Shown piece by piece: positions 9,015 through 19,900 of a stretch of 64,000 bases of DNA. Under the pieces are notes generated by a model. The model did no database searches, was not told the origin of the DNA, and saw nothing but the letters and a program-made list of their open reading frames with translations. A program made the translations under genes and the position numbers. Each line of letters opens with the position of its first letter. Position 1 is the stretch's first letter. This stretch comes from Paracidovorax avenae ATCC 19860 (GTDB lineage: Bacteria > Pseudomonadota > Gammaproteobacteria > Burkholderiales > Burkholderiaceae_C). Where the stretch lies: the NCBI RefSeq assembly GCF_000176855.2, contig NC_015138.1:930001-994000 (forward strand). The letters run 5' to 3'.

Positions 9015-9954
9015 GGGGAGGCATCACGAAGCCGTCGGTGGACGTGGGATCGGTCCCGGGCTCGTCGTCGGGATCTTCGTCGTCATCGTCGTCCGGCTGG
9101 GCCCAGAACATCCGGTCGGGCAGGATGTGGCCCATGCCCGGCCGGAAGCCGGCGTCCAGGCAGCGGTCGAGGTAGGTGAGCGCTTCGCTGGCCGCTTCGG
9201 CGAGGTCGTTGCCGCTGGCCACGAGCGCGGCGAGCGCCGCCGACAGCGTGTCGCCGGCGCCGGTGAAGGTGGCGTCGAACAGTTCGAAGCGCGTGGTGCC
9301 GAGCACGGTCTGCGCGGAGGTGAGCACGTTCTCGACATGCTGCTCGGGCGCGGGAATGCCGGTGACGAGCAGGTAGGGCACCCCGAGTTCGGAGGCGGCC
9401 ATGGCCAGGTCGCGCGCGGAAGGCTTGCGGTCGCTGGCCCAGTCCGGCAGCAGCCAGCGCGAAAGCGTGCTGTAGTTGCCCACCAGCACGGAAGTCTGGG
9501 GCAGCAGCAGTTCCTGGAAGGCGTCGAGGTACTGGTCGATGAGGTCGTCTCGCCACCACGACAGGTTGGGCATGTAGGCGATCACCGGCACGTCGTCGTA
9601 GTCGGACGCGATGGAGGCGATGGCGCTGAGGTTCTCGGGGCTGCCGACGAAGCCGACCTTGATCGCCTGCACCGTCAGGTCCTCGAGCACGCTGCGGGCC
9701 TGCTCGGCCACGGCCTCGTCGTCCAGGGCGTAGTGGTCGAATACCTGCGCGGTGTCGCGCACGTACGCGCCGGTCACGACGGCCACCGCGTGCCCGCCCA
9801 CGGAGGCGATGGTGGCGATGTCGCCGGTCAGGCCTCCCGCGCCGCTGGGGTCGCTGGCATTGAAGGACATCACGCAGATGGGGACCCCGCCGTCGTCGTC
9901 GGCGGTGCCGGAGGAGGGAGGGGAGGGGAGCTTGGAGGGGGAATCTGTGGTCAT
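8998..9954 (-). CDS. thiD: Hydroxymethylpyrimidine/phosphomethylpyrimidine kinase
   Basis: ThiD phosphorylates HMP and HMP-P in thiamine synthesis. The 318-residue ribokinase-fold protein has [20 protein letters not shown] near the N-terminus, VTGAYVRDT, and the anion-hole/catalytic GAGDT at 232-236. Unusual features are a Ser/Pro-rich N-terminal extension of about 20 residues and a C-terminal tail after FWAQP dominated by Asp and Glu, which makes the protein longer than the usual ~270. It overlaps hemL by 17 bp. Confidence 0.88.
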   Translation of the reverse strand: MTTDSPSKLPSPPSSGTADDDGGVPICVMSFNASDPSGAGGLTGDIATIASVGGHAVAVVTGAYVRDTAQVFDHYALDDEAVAEQARSVLEDLTVQAIKVGFVGSPENLSAIASIASDYDDVPVIAYMPNLSWWRDDLIDQYLDAFQELLLPQTSVLVGNYSTLSRWLLPDWASDRKPSARDLAMAASELGVPYLLVTGIPAPEQHVENVLTSAQTVLGTTRFELFDATFTGAGDTLSAALAALVASGNDLAEAASEALTYLDRCLDAGFRPGMGHILPDRMFWAQPDDDDDEDPDDEPGTDPTSTDGFVMPPHDTQH

Positions 9955-10011
9955 TGCGCCGCACCAGCGTAACGGTTGGCACGGAAGCTGCGTCCCGCGG
10001 TGATGTCTAGA

Positions 10012-10017
10012 TACAAT
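10012..10017 (+). promoter_or_regulatory. Possible -10 element upstream of rubredoxin
   Basis: TACAAT stands 31 bp before the rubredoxin GTG in the gap between divergent thiD and rubredoxin. No convincing -35 at 16-18 bp was found. Confidence 0.3.
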
Positions 10018-10048
10018 CGTTGCATTCTATGTGAAGGCCCCTTAAGCT

Positions 10049-10222
10049 GTGACGGACCCTAAAACCTGGATGTGCCTGATTTGCGGCTGGATATATGACG
10101 AAGCCGCAGGTTCGCCCGAGCACGGAATAGCGCCCCAGACCCGCTGGGAGGATGTGCCCATGAATTGGACCTGTCCTGAATGCGGAGCACGCAAGGAAGA
10201 CTTCGAAATGGTCCAGATCTGA
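10049..10222 (+). CDS. Rubredoxin
   Basis: This 57-residue electron carrier binds one iron through four cysteines: C9 and C12 (CLICGW), C42 and C45 (CPECGA). The aromatic core (W7, W14, Y16, W33, W40) is also present. The start is a GTG; the first ATG in frame (10070) would remove the TDPKTW segment that rubredoxins conserve. It precedes pilG by 43 bp. A rubredoxin in front of the pilGHIJ genes is a common beta-proteobacterial arrangement without a known functional reason. Confidence 0.92.
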   Translation: MTDPKTWMCLICGWIYDEAAGSPEHGIAPQTRWEDVPMNWTCPECGARKEDFEMVQI

Positions 10223-10265
10223 GCGTGCCTCCGGCAAAAAGCGTCGTTTTTTACCATCATCAGCG

Positions 10266-10676
10266 GTGACGAAATTGACCCAGACCAGTGGCGCAACCTT
10301 CAAGGTGCTTGTCGTGGACGACAGCAACACCATCCGCCGGAGTGCCGAGATCTTTCTCAAGCAGGGAGGCCACGAGGTCCTGCTGGCGGACGATGGCTTC
10401 GACGCCCTGGCGAAGGTCAATGATTATCAACCCCAGTTGATTTTCTGCGACATCCTGATGCCGAAACTCGACGGCTACCAGACCTGCGCCATCATCAAGC
10501 GCAATGCGCGTTTCGCGGACACGCCCGTTGTCATGCTCTCGTCAAAAGACGGTGTATTCGACAAGGCGCGCGGCCGCATGGTGGGCTGCCAGGAATATCT
10601 CACCAAACCATTTACCAAAGACCAGCTGCTGAAAGCCGTTCAGCAGTTCGGTAATGCCCAACAAGGAGCGATGTAA
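10266..10676 (+). CDS. pilG: Twitching-motility response regulator PilG
   Basis: The 136-residue product is a stand-alone receiver. It shows the acidic pair D18-D19 (VVDDSNTIRRSAE), the phospho-acceptor D62 (IFCDILMPKLDGYQ), MLSSKDG and the conserved Lys in YLTKPF. No output domain is present. In the Pil-Chp pathway PilG is phosphorylated by ChpA and promotes pilus extension through the motor ATPase PilB. The TAA stop shares one base with the pilH start. Confidence 0.92.
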   Translation: MTKLTQTSGATFKVLVVDDSNTIRRSAEIFLKQGGHEVLLADDGFDALAKVNDYQPQLIFCDILMPKLDGYQTCAIIKRNARFADTPVVMLSSKDGVFDKARGRMVGCQEYLTKPFTKDQLLKAVQQFGNAQQGAM

Positions 10677-11041
10677 TGCCCATCCAGAAAGTTCTGGTTG
10701 TTGACGACTCGAAGACCGAGCTGATGTTCCTGACCGACCTGCTGCAGAAGAAGGGCATGCAGGTGCGCACCGCCGAGAACGCCGACGAGGCCTTCCGCCG
10801 CCTGGCCGAGGAAAAGCCCGACCTCATCCTGATGGACGTGGTCATGCCCGGCCAGAACGGCTTCCAGCTGACGCGCGCCATCAGCCGCGATCCCCAGTAC
10901 GCCGACGTGCCCATCATCATGTGCACGAGCAAGAACCAGGAGACCGACCGGGTGTGGGGCATGCGCCAGGGTGCGCGCGGGTACATCACCAAGCCGGTGG
11001 ATCCCGCGGAGCTGCAGGCCAAGATCGACGCGCTGAACTGA
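10676..11041 (+). CDS. pilH: Twitching-motility response regulator PilH
   Basis: A second single-domain receiver of 121 residues, with D10-D11 (VVDDSKTELMFLTDLL), phospho-acceptor D54 (ILMDVVMPGQNGFQ), CTSKNQETDRVWGMRQGA and YITKPVD. The DRVWGMRQGA stretch is characteristic of PilH. It antagonises PilG signalling, probably as a phosphate sink or retraction-side regulator. It overlaps pilG by one base and precedes pilI by 16 bp. Confidence 0.92.
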   Translation: MPIQKVLVVDDSKTELMFLTDLLQKKGMQVRTAENADEAFRRLAEEKPDLILMDVVMPGQNGFQLTRAISRDPQYADVPIIMCTSKNQETDRVWGMRQGARGYITKPVDPAELQAKIDALN

Positions 11042-11057
11042 TCCCGGCCGTCCGTCC

Positions 11058-11585
11058 ATGGCCAATCGCGAAGCGCTCCGAGAACTCCAGACCCGGCTGG
11101 CGGCCCGATTGCAGGCCGCCCGGGTCGAGGGCTCGTCCGTGTCCTCCTGGCTGGCCGTGGAGTCGGCCGGCCGCCGTTTCCTGCTTCCCCTGGGCCAGTC
11201 CGGAGAGATCTTTCCCTGGACGGGCGTGCAGCCCGTCCCCTACACCCAGGACTGGTTCCTCGGTGTCGCCAACCTGCGCGGATCGCTGATCGGCGTGGTG
11301 GATCTGGCCGGCCTGCTGGGCCAGTCCGCCACCCGTACCGAGCAGGCGCTCGGCGAGGCCAGCCTGCTCGTCCTGAACGCCGCGCTGGAGGTGAACGCGG
11401 CGCTGCTGGTCGATCGCCTCTCGGGCCTGCGCGGCACCGATGCCTTCGTGGACTCCTCGCCCCCCGGTGCCGACGCACCCCCGTACTTCGGCACCACCTA
11501 CCTGGATGCCGAGGGGACCCCGTGGCAGGAGCTGAACCTGCAGGCGCTCTCCCAACACCCCGCATTCCTCAGCATCAGCGCTTGA
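11058..11585 (+). CDS. pilI: CheW-like adaptor PilI
   Basis: The 175-residue protein is a CheW domain. It has a hydrophobic core with GRRFLLPLGQSGEIFPW, the WFLGVANLRGSLIGVVDLAGLLG segment typical of CheW receptor/kinase-binding faces, and a C-terminal PWQELNLQALSQHPAFLSI. It should couple the receptor PilJ to the kinase ChpA at the cell pole. It lies in the pilGHIJ-chpA operon. Confidence 0.9.
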   Translation: MANREALRELQTRLAARLQAARVEGSSVSSWLAVESAGRRFLLPLGQSGEIFPWTGVQPVPYTQDWFLGVANLRGSLIGVVDLAGLLGQSATRTEQALGEASLLVLNAALEVNAALLVDRLSGLRGTDAFVDSSPPGADAPPYFGTTYLDAEGTPWQELNLQALSQHPAFLSISA

Positions 11586-11615
11586 GCGCACTCCCTCTCT
11601 GAAGGCCGAACCATC

Positions 11616-13853
11616 ATGTCCGTCGTGAATCCGTTTGCAAAACTCTTCGCTCGCAAGAACGCGGGAGATGCCTCTGCCGGCCAGGACTCGCTCGCGGCCG
11701 CCTCCTACCAGTCGGACGGCATGCAGAGCGTGCAGGGGGAGCCTTCGGCCCTTCCGCCGTCGATGGAGGGCGAGGTCGCCGACGAGGACCTGATCTCGCT
11801 GCCCCTGCTCGGCCGCGCGACGGCGGCGGAGCACCAGCGCCGGCTGCTCGCGCTGCTGGCCGTGGGCGTGGTGGTGCTGGCGCTGATCGCCGGCTGGGTG
11901 CTGAAGCAGGCGGACCGCTCCGCCCAGCAGCTCGCCGCCACGGGCCAGGCCCTGATGCAGTCCCAGCGGCTGGCGAAGTCGGTCTCGCAGGCACTGGTCG
12001 GCAGCCCGCAGGCCTTCCCCGACGTGGTGGACAGCTCGGGCGTGCTGGTGCGCAACGTGCGCGCGCTGTCGTCCGGCGACGATGACCTGCGCGTGCAGGC
12101 CCTGGGCGAGCCGTTCAAGCCCGACCTGGAAGCGATCACGCCGCTGATGGAGCGCGCGGAGCGCAATGCCGGCGTCGTGATGGGCCAGCAGAAGATCCTC
12201 ACGCAGGTGGGCGATGCGCTGCGCACCATCAACCGCCAGTCGTCCGACCTGCTGGAGATCGCCGAGACGATCTCCTCGCTCAAGCTGCAGCAGAACGCCC
12301 CCTCCACGGACATTTCCGCGGCAGGCCAGCTCGTGATGCTGACCCAGCGCATCGGCAAGTCCGCCAACGAATTCCAGACCACCGAGGGCGTGAGCCCCGA
12401 GGCCGTGTTCCTGCTGGGCAAGGACCTGAACTCCTTCCGCGAGATCGCCCAGGGCATGCTCGACGGCAGCAGCGAGATGCGCCTGTCCGCCACGCGCGAT
12501 CCGCAGACGCGCGAGCAGCTCGAGAGCCTGATCAAGGTGTACGACCAGACCCGCACGCAGGCCGGCGCCATCCTCGGCAACCTGCAGGGCCTGGTCTCCG
12601 CCCGCGAGGCGCAGTCCGCCATCATCGCCGACAGCGAACCGCTGCGCCGCCAGCTGGAAGGCCTGCAGACCAAGCTCTCCGAGCAGACCGGCCTGGGCGC
12701 CGGGCAACTGGCCGCCCTCGTGGCCGCCGGCCTGTTCGTGCTGCTGTGCGGCGTGGGCATTTCCCGCGTCCAGCTGATGGACAGCCGTACCCGCCAGGCC
12801 GCTGCCGAAATGCAGCAGCGCGACGCCCGCCGCCAGGAGCAGGAAGCCAAGCGCGTCAACGACGCCAACCAGGCCGCCATTCTTCGTCTCATGAACGAAC
12901 TGCAGTCCGTCGCCGAGGGCGACCTGACGCAGGAAGCCACCGTGACGGAAGACATCACGGGCGCCATCGCCGACTCTGTGAACTACACGGTGGAAGAGCT
13001 CCGCCAGCTGGTGGGCAGCGTGCAGAACACGGCCACCCGCGTGGCCCAGACGACGGCGCAGGTGGACAGCACCTCCACCGAACTGCTGGCCGCCTCCACC
13101 GAACAGCTGCGCGAGATCCGCGAAACCGGCCGCTCGGTGCTCGACATGGCGACCCGAATCAACGAGGTGTCCGCGCAGGCGCAGGAATCGGCCGCGGTGG
13201 CGCGCCAGTCCCTGCAGGCCGCGGACTCCGGCCTGCAGGCCGTGCAGAACGCCATCGGCGGCATGAACTCCATCCGCGACCAGATCCAGGACACCTCCAA
13301 GCGGATCAAGCGGCTCGGCGAATCGTCGCAGGAGATCGGTGAAATCACCGAACTGATTTCGGACATTACCGAGCAGACGAACGTGCTTGCCCTGAATGCC
13401 GCCATCCAGGCCGCGTCGGCCGGCGAAGCGGGCCGCGGCTTCTCGGTCGTGGCGGAAGAAGTGCAGCGGCTGGCCGAACGCTCCGCCGACGCCACGCGCC
13501 AGATCTCGGCGCTGGTGAAGGCCATTCAGACCGACACGCAGGATGCGGTGGCCGCCATGGAGCGCTCCACGCAGGGCGTGGTGGAAGGTGCGCGCCTGTC
13601 CGACTCCGCCGGCACGGCCCTGACCGAGATCGACCGCGTGTCGCGGCGCCTCGCCGAGCTGATCGAGCAGATTTCCTCTTCCGCCTCCCGCGAGGCCGAG
13701 CTGGCCAACGGCGTGGCCGACAACATCCAGCACATCTTCGCGGTGACCGAGCAGACCGGCGAAGGCACGCGCACCACGGCACAGCAGGTGCGTGAGCTGT
13801 CGCACATGGCCGAGGAGCTCCGCCAGTCCGTGGCGCGTTTCAAGATCGCCTGA
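11616..13853 (+). CDS. pilJ: Methyl-accepting chemotaxis protein PilJ
   Basis: The 745-residue transducer of the type IV pilus chemosensory system. A cytoplasmic N-terminal leader precedes a first membrane span at about residues 77-96. A periplasmic PilJ-type helical domain with repeated RLAKSVSQAL / RIGKSANEF motifs follows, then a second span near 361-385, a HAMP-like linker and a signalling hairpin. The hairpin tip reads EQTNVLALNAAIQAASAGEA, with GRGFSVVAEEVQRLAERS after it. It senses surface contact or pilus-associated signals and controls ChpA. Confidence 0.94.
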   Translation: MSVVNPFAKLFARKNAGDASAGQDSLAAASYQSDGMQSVQGEPSALPPSMEGEVADEDLISLPLLGRATAAEHQRRLLALLAVGVVVLALIAGWVLKQADRSAQQLAATGQALMQSQRLAKSVSQALVGSPQAFPDVVDSSGVLVRNVRALSSGDDDLRVQALGEPFKPDLEAITPLMERAERNAGVVMGQQKILTQVGDALRTINRQSSDLLEIAETISSLKLQQNAPSTDISAAGQLVMLTQRIGKSANEFQTTEGVSPEAVFLLGKDLNSFREIAQGMLDGSSEMRLSATRDPQTREQLESLIKVYDQTRTQAGAILGNLQGLVSAREAQSAIIADSEPLRRQLEGLQTKLSEQTGLGAGQLAALVAAGLFVLLCGVGISRVQLMDSRTRQAAAEMQQRDARRQEQEAKRVNDANQAAILRLMNELQSVAEGDLTQEATVTEDITGAIADSVNYTVEELRQLVGSVQNTATRVAQTTAQVDSTSTELLAASTEQLREIRETGRSVLDMATRINEVSAQAQESAAVARQSLQAADSGLQAVQNAIGGMNSIRDQIQDTSKRIKRLGESSQEIGEITELISDITEQTNVLALNAAIQAASAGEAGRGFSVVAEEVQRLAERSADATRQISALVKAIQTDTQDAVAAMERSTQGVVEGARLSDSAGTALTEIDRVSRRLAELIEQISSSASREAELANGVADNIQHIFAVTEQTGEGTRTTAQQVRELSHMAEELRQSVARFKIA

Positions 13854-13913
13854 CGGGCCGGCCTGCAGCCAGCTAGCATCAACGAAACGGCTCGCGGAGC
13901 CGGGGACGAATTC

Positions 13914-16900
13914 ATGTCACCTATTGACGCCGCAAACGCACCGGCCGCGGATTGGAGCCAGGGAGAGCAGGATCTCGGGCCCTTGGCCTGGGTGCTGGAT
14001 GAGTTGCGCAAGTCGCTCGACGGCGCCGTCAAGGCCATGCGCCGCTTCGTGCGCGACGCCGAGGCCGCGCGCGGATCCGATCTCGCCTCGCTGGACGCCG
14101 GCGCCCTGCGCATCGCGCGCCAGCAACTGCACCAGGCCAGCGGCGCGCTGGAGATGGTGGGCATGGGGCCGCCGGCCCTCGTGCTGCGCTCCATGGAAGC
14201 GGCCGTGCAAAAATTCGTGCAGCGGCCCGAGCTGTGCAGCCAGGACGCCGCCGCCGTGATCGAGCGCGCGAGCTTCGCGCTGGTGGAATACCTGGAAAGC
14301 GTGCTGGCGGGCAAGCAGGTGTCGCCGGTGGCGCTGTTCCCCCAATACCGCGACGCGCAGGCCCTGACCGGTGCCGAGCGCGTGCATCCCGCGGACCTGT
14401 GGCCGGTGGAGCGCCGGTTCCGCGAGCCCGACTTCGTCGTCGATGCCGCCCCCCTGGAATACGGTGCCGAGGCGCGCAGCCGGCTGGACGCCGCCGTGCT
14501 GCGCATCGTGCGCTCGGGCGACCTGGCCGCCGCGCGCGAGATGCAGGACATCTGCCTGGGCTTCGTGGCCGGGCAGTCCGACCGCCAGGCGCGCGCGTTC
14601 TGGAAGATCTGCGCCGGCTTCTTCGAGGCACTGGCGCAGGGACGCATCACGCCCGACGTGTACGTCAAGCGCGTGGCCTCGCGCGTGCTCATGCAGTACG
14701 CCACGCTGGCCCGCGGCGAGCCCACGGTGGCCGACCGCCTGGTGCAGGACCTGCTCTTCTTCTGCGCGCAGGCACGGCCCGCGCCCGACAATGCCGCGGC
14801 GCAGCCTGCCGGCCAGTCCGTGCTGCAGGCCGTGCGCCAGGCGTTCAGCCTGGACCGCTTCCGGCCGGTGGACTATTCCACGCCGCGCTTCGGGCTCTAC
14901 GATCCGGCGCTGCTGGCCCAGGCGCGCAAGCGCATCGCCGCGGCGACCGAGACCTGGTCCGCCCTGGCCGGCGGCGACCGCAACAAGCTCAAGCCGGCGG
15001 CCGACCAGTTCAGCCTGGTCTGCGATTCCCTGGCCAAGCTGCAGCCCGGCAGCGAGCCGCTGTCCCGTGCGCTGTCGCGCGCGGTGGACTCCACGGTCCG
15101 CTCCGGCGAGCCACCGCTGCCCGCGCTCGCCATGGAGGTCGCCACGGCCGTGCTGTACCTCCAGGCCTCCTTCGAGGAACTGGAGACCGCCCAGGACCAC
15201 ATGGCCGACCGCGCCAGACGGCTGGCCGAGCGGCTGGACAGCGTGGCCGCCGGCGGAGAATCCGCGCCGTTGGAGCCCTGGATGGAGGAGCTCTACCGCC
15301 GCGTGAGCGACCACCAGACCATGGGCAGCGTGGTGGACGAATTGCGTGCCACGCTGGGCGAGGTCGAGAAATCGCTGGACCAGTATTTCCGCAGTCCCGG
15401 CGACCTGCCGGTGCTGGGCAGCGTGCCCGGCCGCCTCGCGCAGATGCGCGGCGTGCTGTCCGTGCTGGGCCTGGACCAGGCCTCGCTGGCCGTGGTCCAC
15501 ATGCGCGACACCGTCGAGCGGCTGCTGCGGGGCGATGTGCCCGAGGAAGAGCGCCAGGCGGTCTTCGAGAAGCTGGGCAGCAACCTGGGCGCGCTGGGCT
15601 TCCTCATCGACATGCTCAGCTACCAGCGCACCATGGCGCGCAAGCTGTTCATCTACGACGAGGATGCGGGCGAGTTGCGCATCCTGATGGGCCGCACGCG
15701 CACCCGCGCCGGCGACCTGCCCGAAGAGCAGGGTGCCCACATCGAGGCGCGCGCGCCGCTGCCCGCCCCGTTGCCGCAGATTCCGGACCGGGTGCAGCCG
15801 CCGATCGAGGATGAACTGGACGCTGCGGCCGCGCCGTTGCCCGTCCCGGCGGATGCTCCCATGGCCGCCGCGCCTGCCGCACCGGCTGATGCGCCCCATG
15901 CGGCGCCCGTGGCACCCGCGCCTTCCGCCGTGGCTCCCACTGTGCCTGCCGCCTCCGAGGACGATGCCGACGACGAGGCCGAGCTGCTGGACATCTTCCT
16001 GGAAGAGGCCCGCGAAGTGGTGGCCAACGGCCTGGAGGCGGTCGAAGCGCTGCGCGCCGCGCCGGCCGACCTGAGCGCCCAGACGACGCTGCGGCGTGCC
16101 TTCCATACGCTCAAGGGCAGTTCGCGCATGGTGGGCCTGGACGAATTCGGCGAGGCCGCCTGGTCGATGGAGCAGGTGCTCAATGCCTGGCTGGCGGAGC
16201 AGAAGCCCATCCAGCCGCCGATGCTGCAATTGTCGGACGAGGCATTGCGCGCCTTCGGCCGCTGGGCGGACGACATCGCCGCAGGCCAGGCCGGGGGCTG
16301 GGAGCCCCGGGGCTTCGCGGAGTCCGCGCAGGCCATGCGCGAGCGGGGTGAATACCTGCCGCTGGCCGGCGCTGCCGCTGTCGCGGCCGGCGTGGCTGCG
16401 GAGGTGGTGTCTGCCGATGCAGCGGCCGAAGAAGCGCCGCATTCCGCCATCCCTGCGGCGGACCCTGAAGTCATCGACGAACATCCGGCACCTGACGCGC
16501 CGGTCTTCCATCTGTCCATGGACATCGAGGAGCAGGACGCGGCAGTCCATGCGGCGGCGGAGCCTGGAACCCCCGGGGCCGCCACCGACGACGTCCCTGC
16601 CTTCGATCTGGACCTGGATCTGGACTTCCCTTCCGAGGCCACCGCCGCGCACGAAGTGCCGCTGGAGGCACCGCTGGATTTCGCGGAAACCCTGCCGCCG
16701 GTTCCCGATGCGGCCGCGGAAGCGCTACCGGAGGAGGCTCCCGCGGAGGTGCCGTCGGCGGATCTGGCCGAAGACATCGATTTCTCGGCGTTTTCCGAGG
16801 CGCTGGCCGAGGGTGCCGCAGGCCAGCCGGTGGAAGCCGCGTTGCCCGCCGGGCACGACGATGCACCGCTGCCCGCGATCCCGGATGCAGCCTCGCCCGA

Positions 16901-19900
16901 CGCGGCACTGCAGGCGGCAGGCATGCCGCCGCTGGCCGACCTGCTGGCGGAAGCGGAACGGCTTCCCGATGACGGCATGCCGTCCGGGGGCGTGCCGGTC
17001 CCGTTGGAGCTGCCGGCCGATGCCTGGCCCGACCTGTCGCTGGAAGGCGAGCCCGCCGCTGCGCCAGGGGATGCCGTCGGGGACGACGGCGCCGCCGCCG
17101 AAGAGGTGGCCTTGCCGGCGGCCGGAGTGGCCGACGACGCACCGGATGCAGGCCTTGCCGCGCTGGAAGAACCCGCGCCCGATGCCGCCGAAGTGCCGGT
17201 GGAGCCGGAGCCCGTCCTGGCGGATGCCGCGACGCTGCCGGAAGCCGGACCCGCGGTCGAGGACGAAGCCGAGGCCGAAGAAGCGCTGGCTGCGGTTCCC
17301 GAGCCCGAGGACGTTCCCTCGGCGGAAGCCGGTTTGGAGCAGGCGCTCGGTGCCGAGTCGCCGGAGGAGGCCGTCAAGGTCATCGAGACCCTGCGCATCG
17401 GCATCCCCCTCTACAACGTCTATCTCAACGAAGCGGACGAGTGGTCGCGCCGCCTCGTGACCTGCCTGCAGGAGTGGTCGCTGGAGTTGCACGAACCCCT
17501 GCCGGACACGGCCGTGGCGCTGGCCCACTCGCTGGCCGGCAGCTCCGCCACCGTGGGCTTCCAGGCGTTGTCGGACATGGCCCGTGCGCTGGAGCACGCC
17601 CTGCAGCACGTGCAACTGCAGCCGCAGGGCACGCCGGAGCAGGCGCGCGTCTTCATGGCGGCGTCGGAGGACATCCGCCGCCTGCTGCACCAGTTCGCTG
17701 CCGGGTTCCTGAAGGAGCCCCATCCCCAGATCCTGGCGGAACTGCGCGAAATCCTCGAATCCGAGATCGTGCCCGCCCCCTGGGAGGTGCCGGCCGGCGA
17801 GGCGCCGGATGCGCCGCCGGCCATCCAGGTCGCAGCAGACGACGACGCCGCGGCCGAGGCTGCGCCCGCGCCCGAGGCTGAGCCGGAAGCGCCCGTCTCG
17901 CGCGGCCATGTGGCGCCCGCGCTGTCGGTGCCGCTGCCTGCGCAGGATCCGGTCCCGGGTGCCGTCCGCGCGCTGGAACCGCCGACCACCGACATCGACG
18001 ACGACATCGACGCGCTGGACGTGATCGATCCCGACCTGTTCCCGATCTTCGAGGAAGAGGCGATCGAGCTGCTGCCCGCCCTGGGGGCCGCACTGCGCCA
18101 GTGGGCGGCCCGCCCCGAGAACCTGGGTGCCCGCAACGAGGCGCTGCGCGCGCTGCACACGCTCAAGGGCAGTTCCCGCCTGGCTGGCGCGATGCGGCTG
18201 GGGGAAATGGCCCACCGGCTGGAGTCGGCCGTGGAGCAGGTGGACTCCGAAGCGCCGAGCGCCGAGGCGATCGAGCCGCTGCTGGTGTCCTTCGACGGCC
18301 TGCAGGCAAGCTTCGATGCCCTGCGCTCCATCGGCGCCCAGGGGCTGGCCCAGCCCGTGGCGGTGGAGCCGCTGGCATCGGAAGACCCGGCCGCCGCGTC
18401 CGCCGCCGGCACGGTGGCGGAGTCCGCTCCGGCACCCGCGCCGCGCCGCGCCGTGGCCCTGCCCGGCGCGTCCCAGCTCACGGCGGCCCGGCCGGTGTCG
18501 AGCCAGTCGGTGCGCGTGCGCGCCCAGCTGCTGGACCGCCTGGTCAACCAGGCGGGCGAGGTGATGATCGCCCGTTCCCGCCTGGATGCCCGCATGGCGC
18601 AGATGAAGGATTCGCTGGCCGATCTCACCGGCAACCTGGAGCGCCTGCGCCAGCAGCTGCGCGACATCGAGGTGCAGGCCGAGACGCAGATGCAGTCGCG
18701 GCTGGCGCTGTCCAAGGATTCCTCGGCCGACTTCGATCCGCTGGAATTCGACCGCTTCACCCGCGTGCAGGAACTGACCCGCATGATGGCCGAGTCGGTG
18801 AACGACGTGGCCACCGTGCAGCGCAACCTGCAGCGCACCATGGAAGGTGCGGAAGACGACCTTATCGCCCAGGGGCGGCAGGCGCGCGAGCTGCAGCGCG
18901 ACCTGCTGCGCACCCGCATGGTGGAGTTCGAGGGCATTTCCGAGCGCCTCTACGCCGTCGTGCGCCAGGCCTCCAAGGAGACGGGCAAGCAGATCAAGCT
19001 CGACATCGCGGGCGGCTCCATCGAGATGGACCGCGGCGTGCTCGACCGCATGACGCCCGCCTTCGAGCACCTGCTGCGCAACTGCGTGGCGCACGGCATC
19101 GAGGCGCCGGAGGCGCGCACGGCCGCGGGCAAGCCCGCGACCGGCTCCATCACCGTGGCCCTGAAGCAGGACGGCAACGACGTGTCTGTGGAGTTCCGCG
19201 ACGACGGCGCCGGCCTCGACCTGGAACGCATCCGCGCGAAGGCGGCCAGCCAGGGCCTGATCGCCCCGGACGCCGTGGTCGGCCCCGCGGAAGCCGCCCA
19301 GCTGATCTTCATGCCCGGCTTCTCCACGGCCGCCGAGGTCACCGGCCTGTCCGGGCGCGGCATCGGCATGGACGTCGTGCGCTCCGAGGTGAACGCCCTG
19401 GGCGGACGCGTGGAGACCACCACCGAAGCGGGCCAGGGCACCTCGTTCCGCATGGTGCTGCCGCTCACGACGGCCGTGACGCAGGTGGTGATGCTGCGCG
19501 CGGGTGCGCTCACGCTGGGCGTTCCGGCCAACCTCGTGGAGATCGTGCGCCGCACCGGCGCGGGCGAACTGGACGAGGCCTACCGCACCGGCAGCTTCGA
19601 GGATGGCGTCGAGGCGCTGCCCTTCTTCTGGGCGGGCGCACTGCTGCAGTCCTCGGCCAGCAGCCAGGAAACCTCGGGCCGCACCCGGCCCGTCGTGATC
19701 CTGCGCAGCGCATCGCAGCGCATCGCCATGCACGTGGACGAAGTGCTGGGCAACCAGGAAGTGGTGGTCAAGAACCTCGGCCCGCAGCTCTCGCGCCTGC
19801 CCGGCCTGGCCGGCATGTCGGTGCTGGCCTCCGGGGCCGTCGTGCTGATCTACAACCCCGTGGCACTCGCGACGGTGTATGGCGAGCAGGTGCGGGGCCA

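Noticed and set aside
15653..17404. A 583-codon open frame antisense to chpA, Ser/Ala-rich
   Set aside because: It mirrors the GC-rich, Ala/Pro/Glu-coded linker of ChpA; the composition is an artefact of complementing that codon pattern and there is no ribosome site or family motif.
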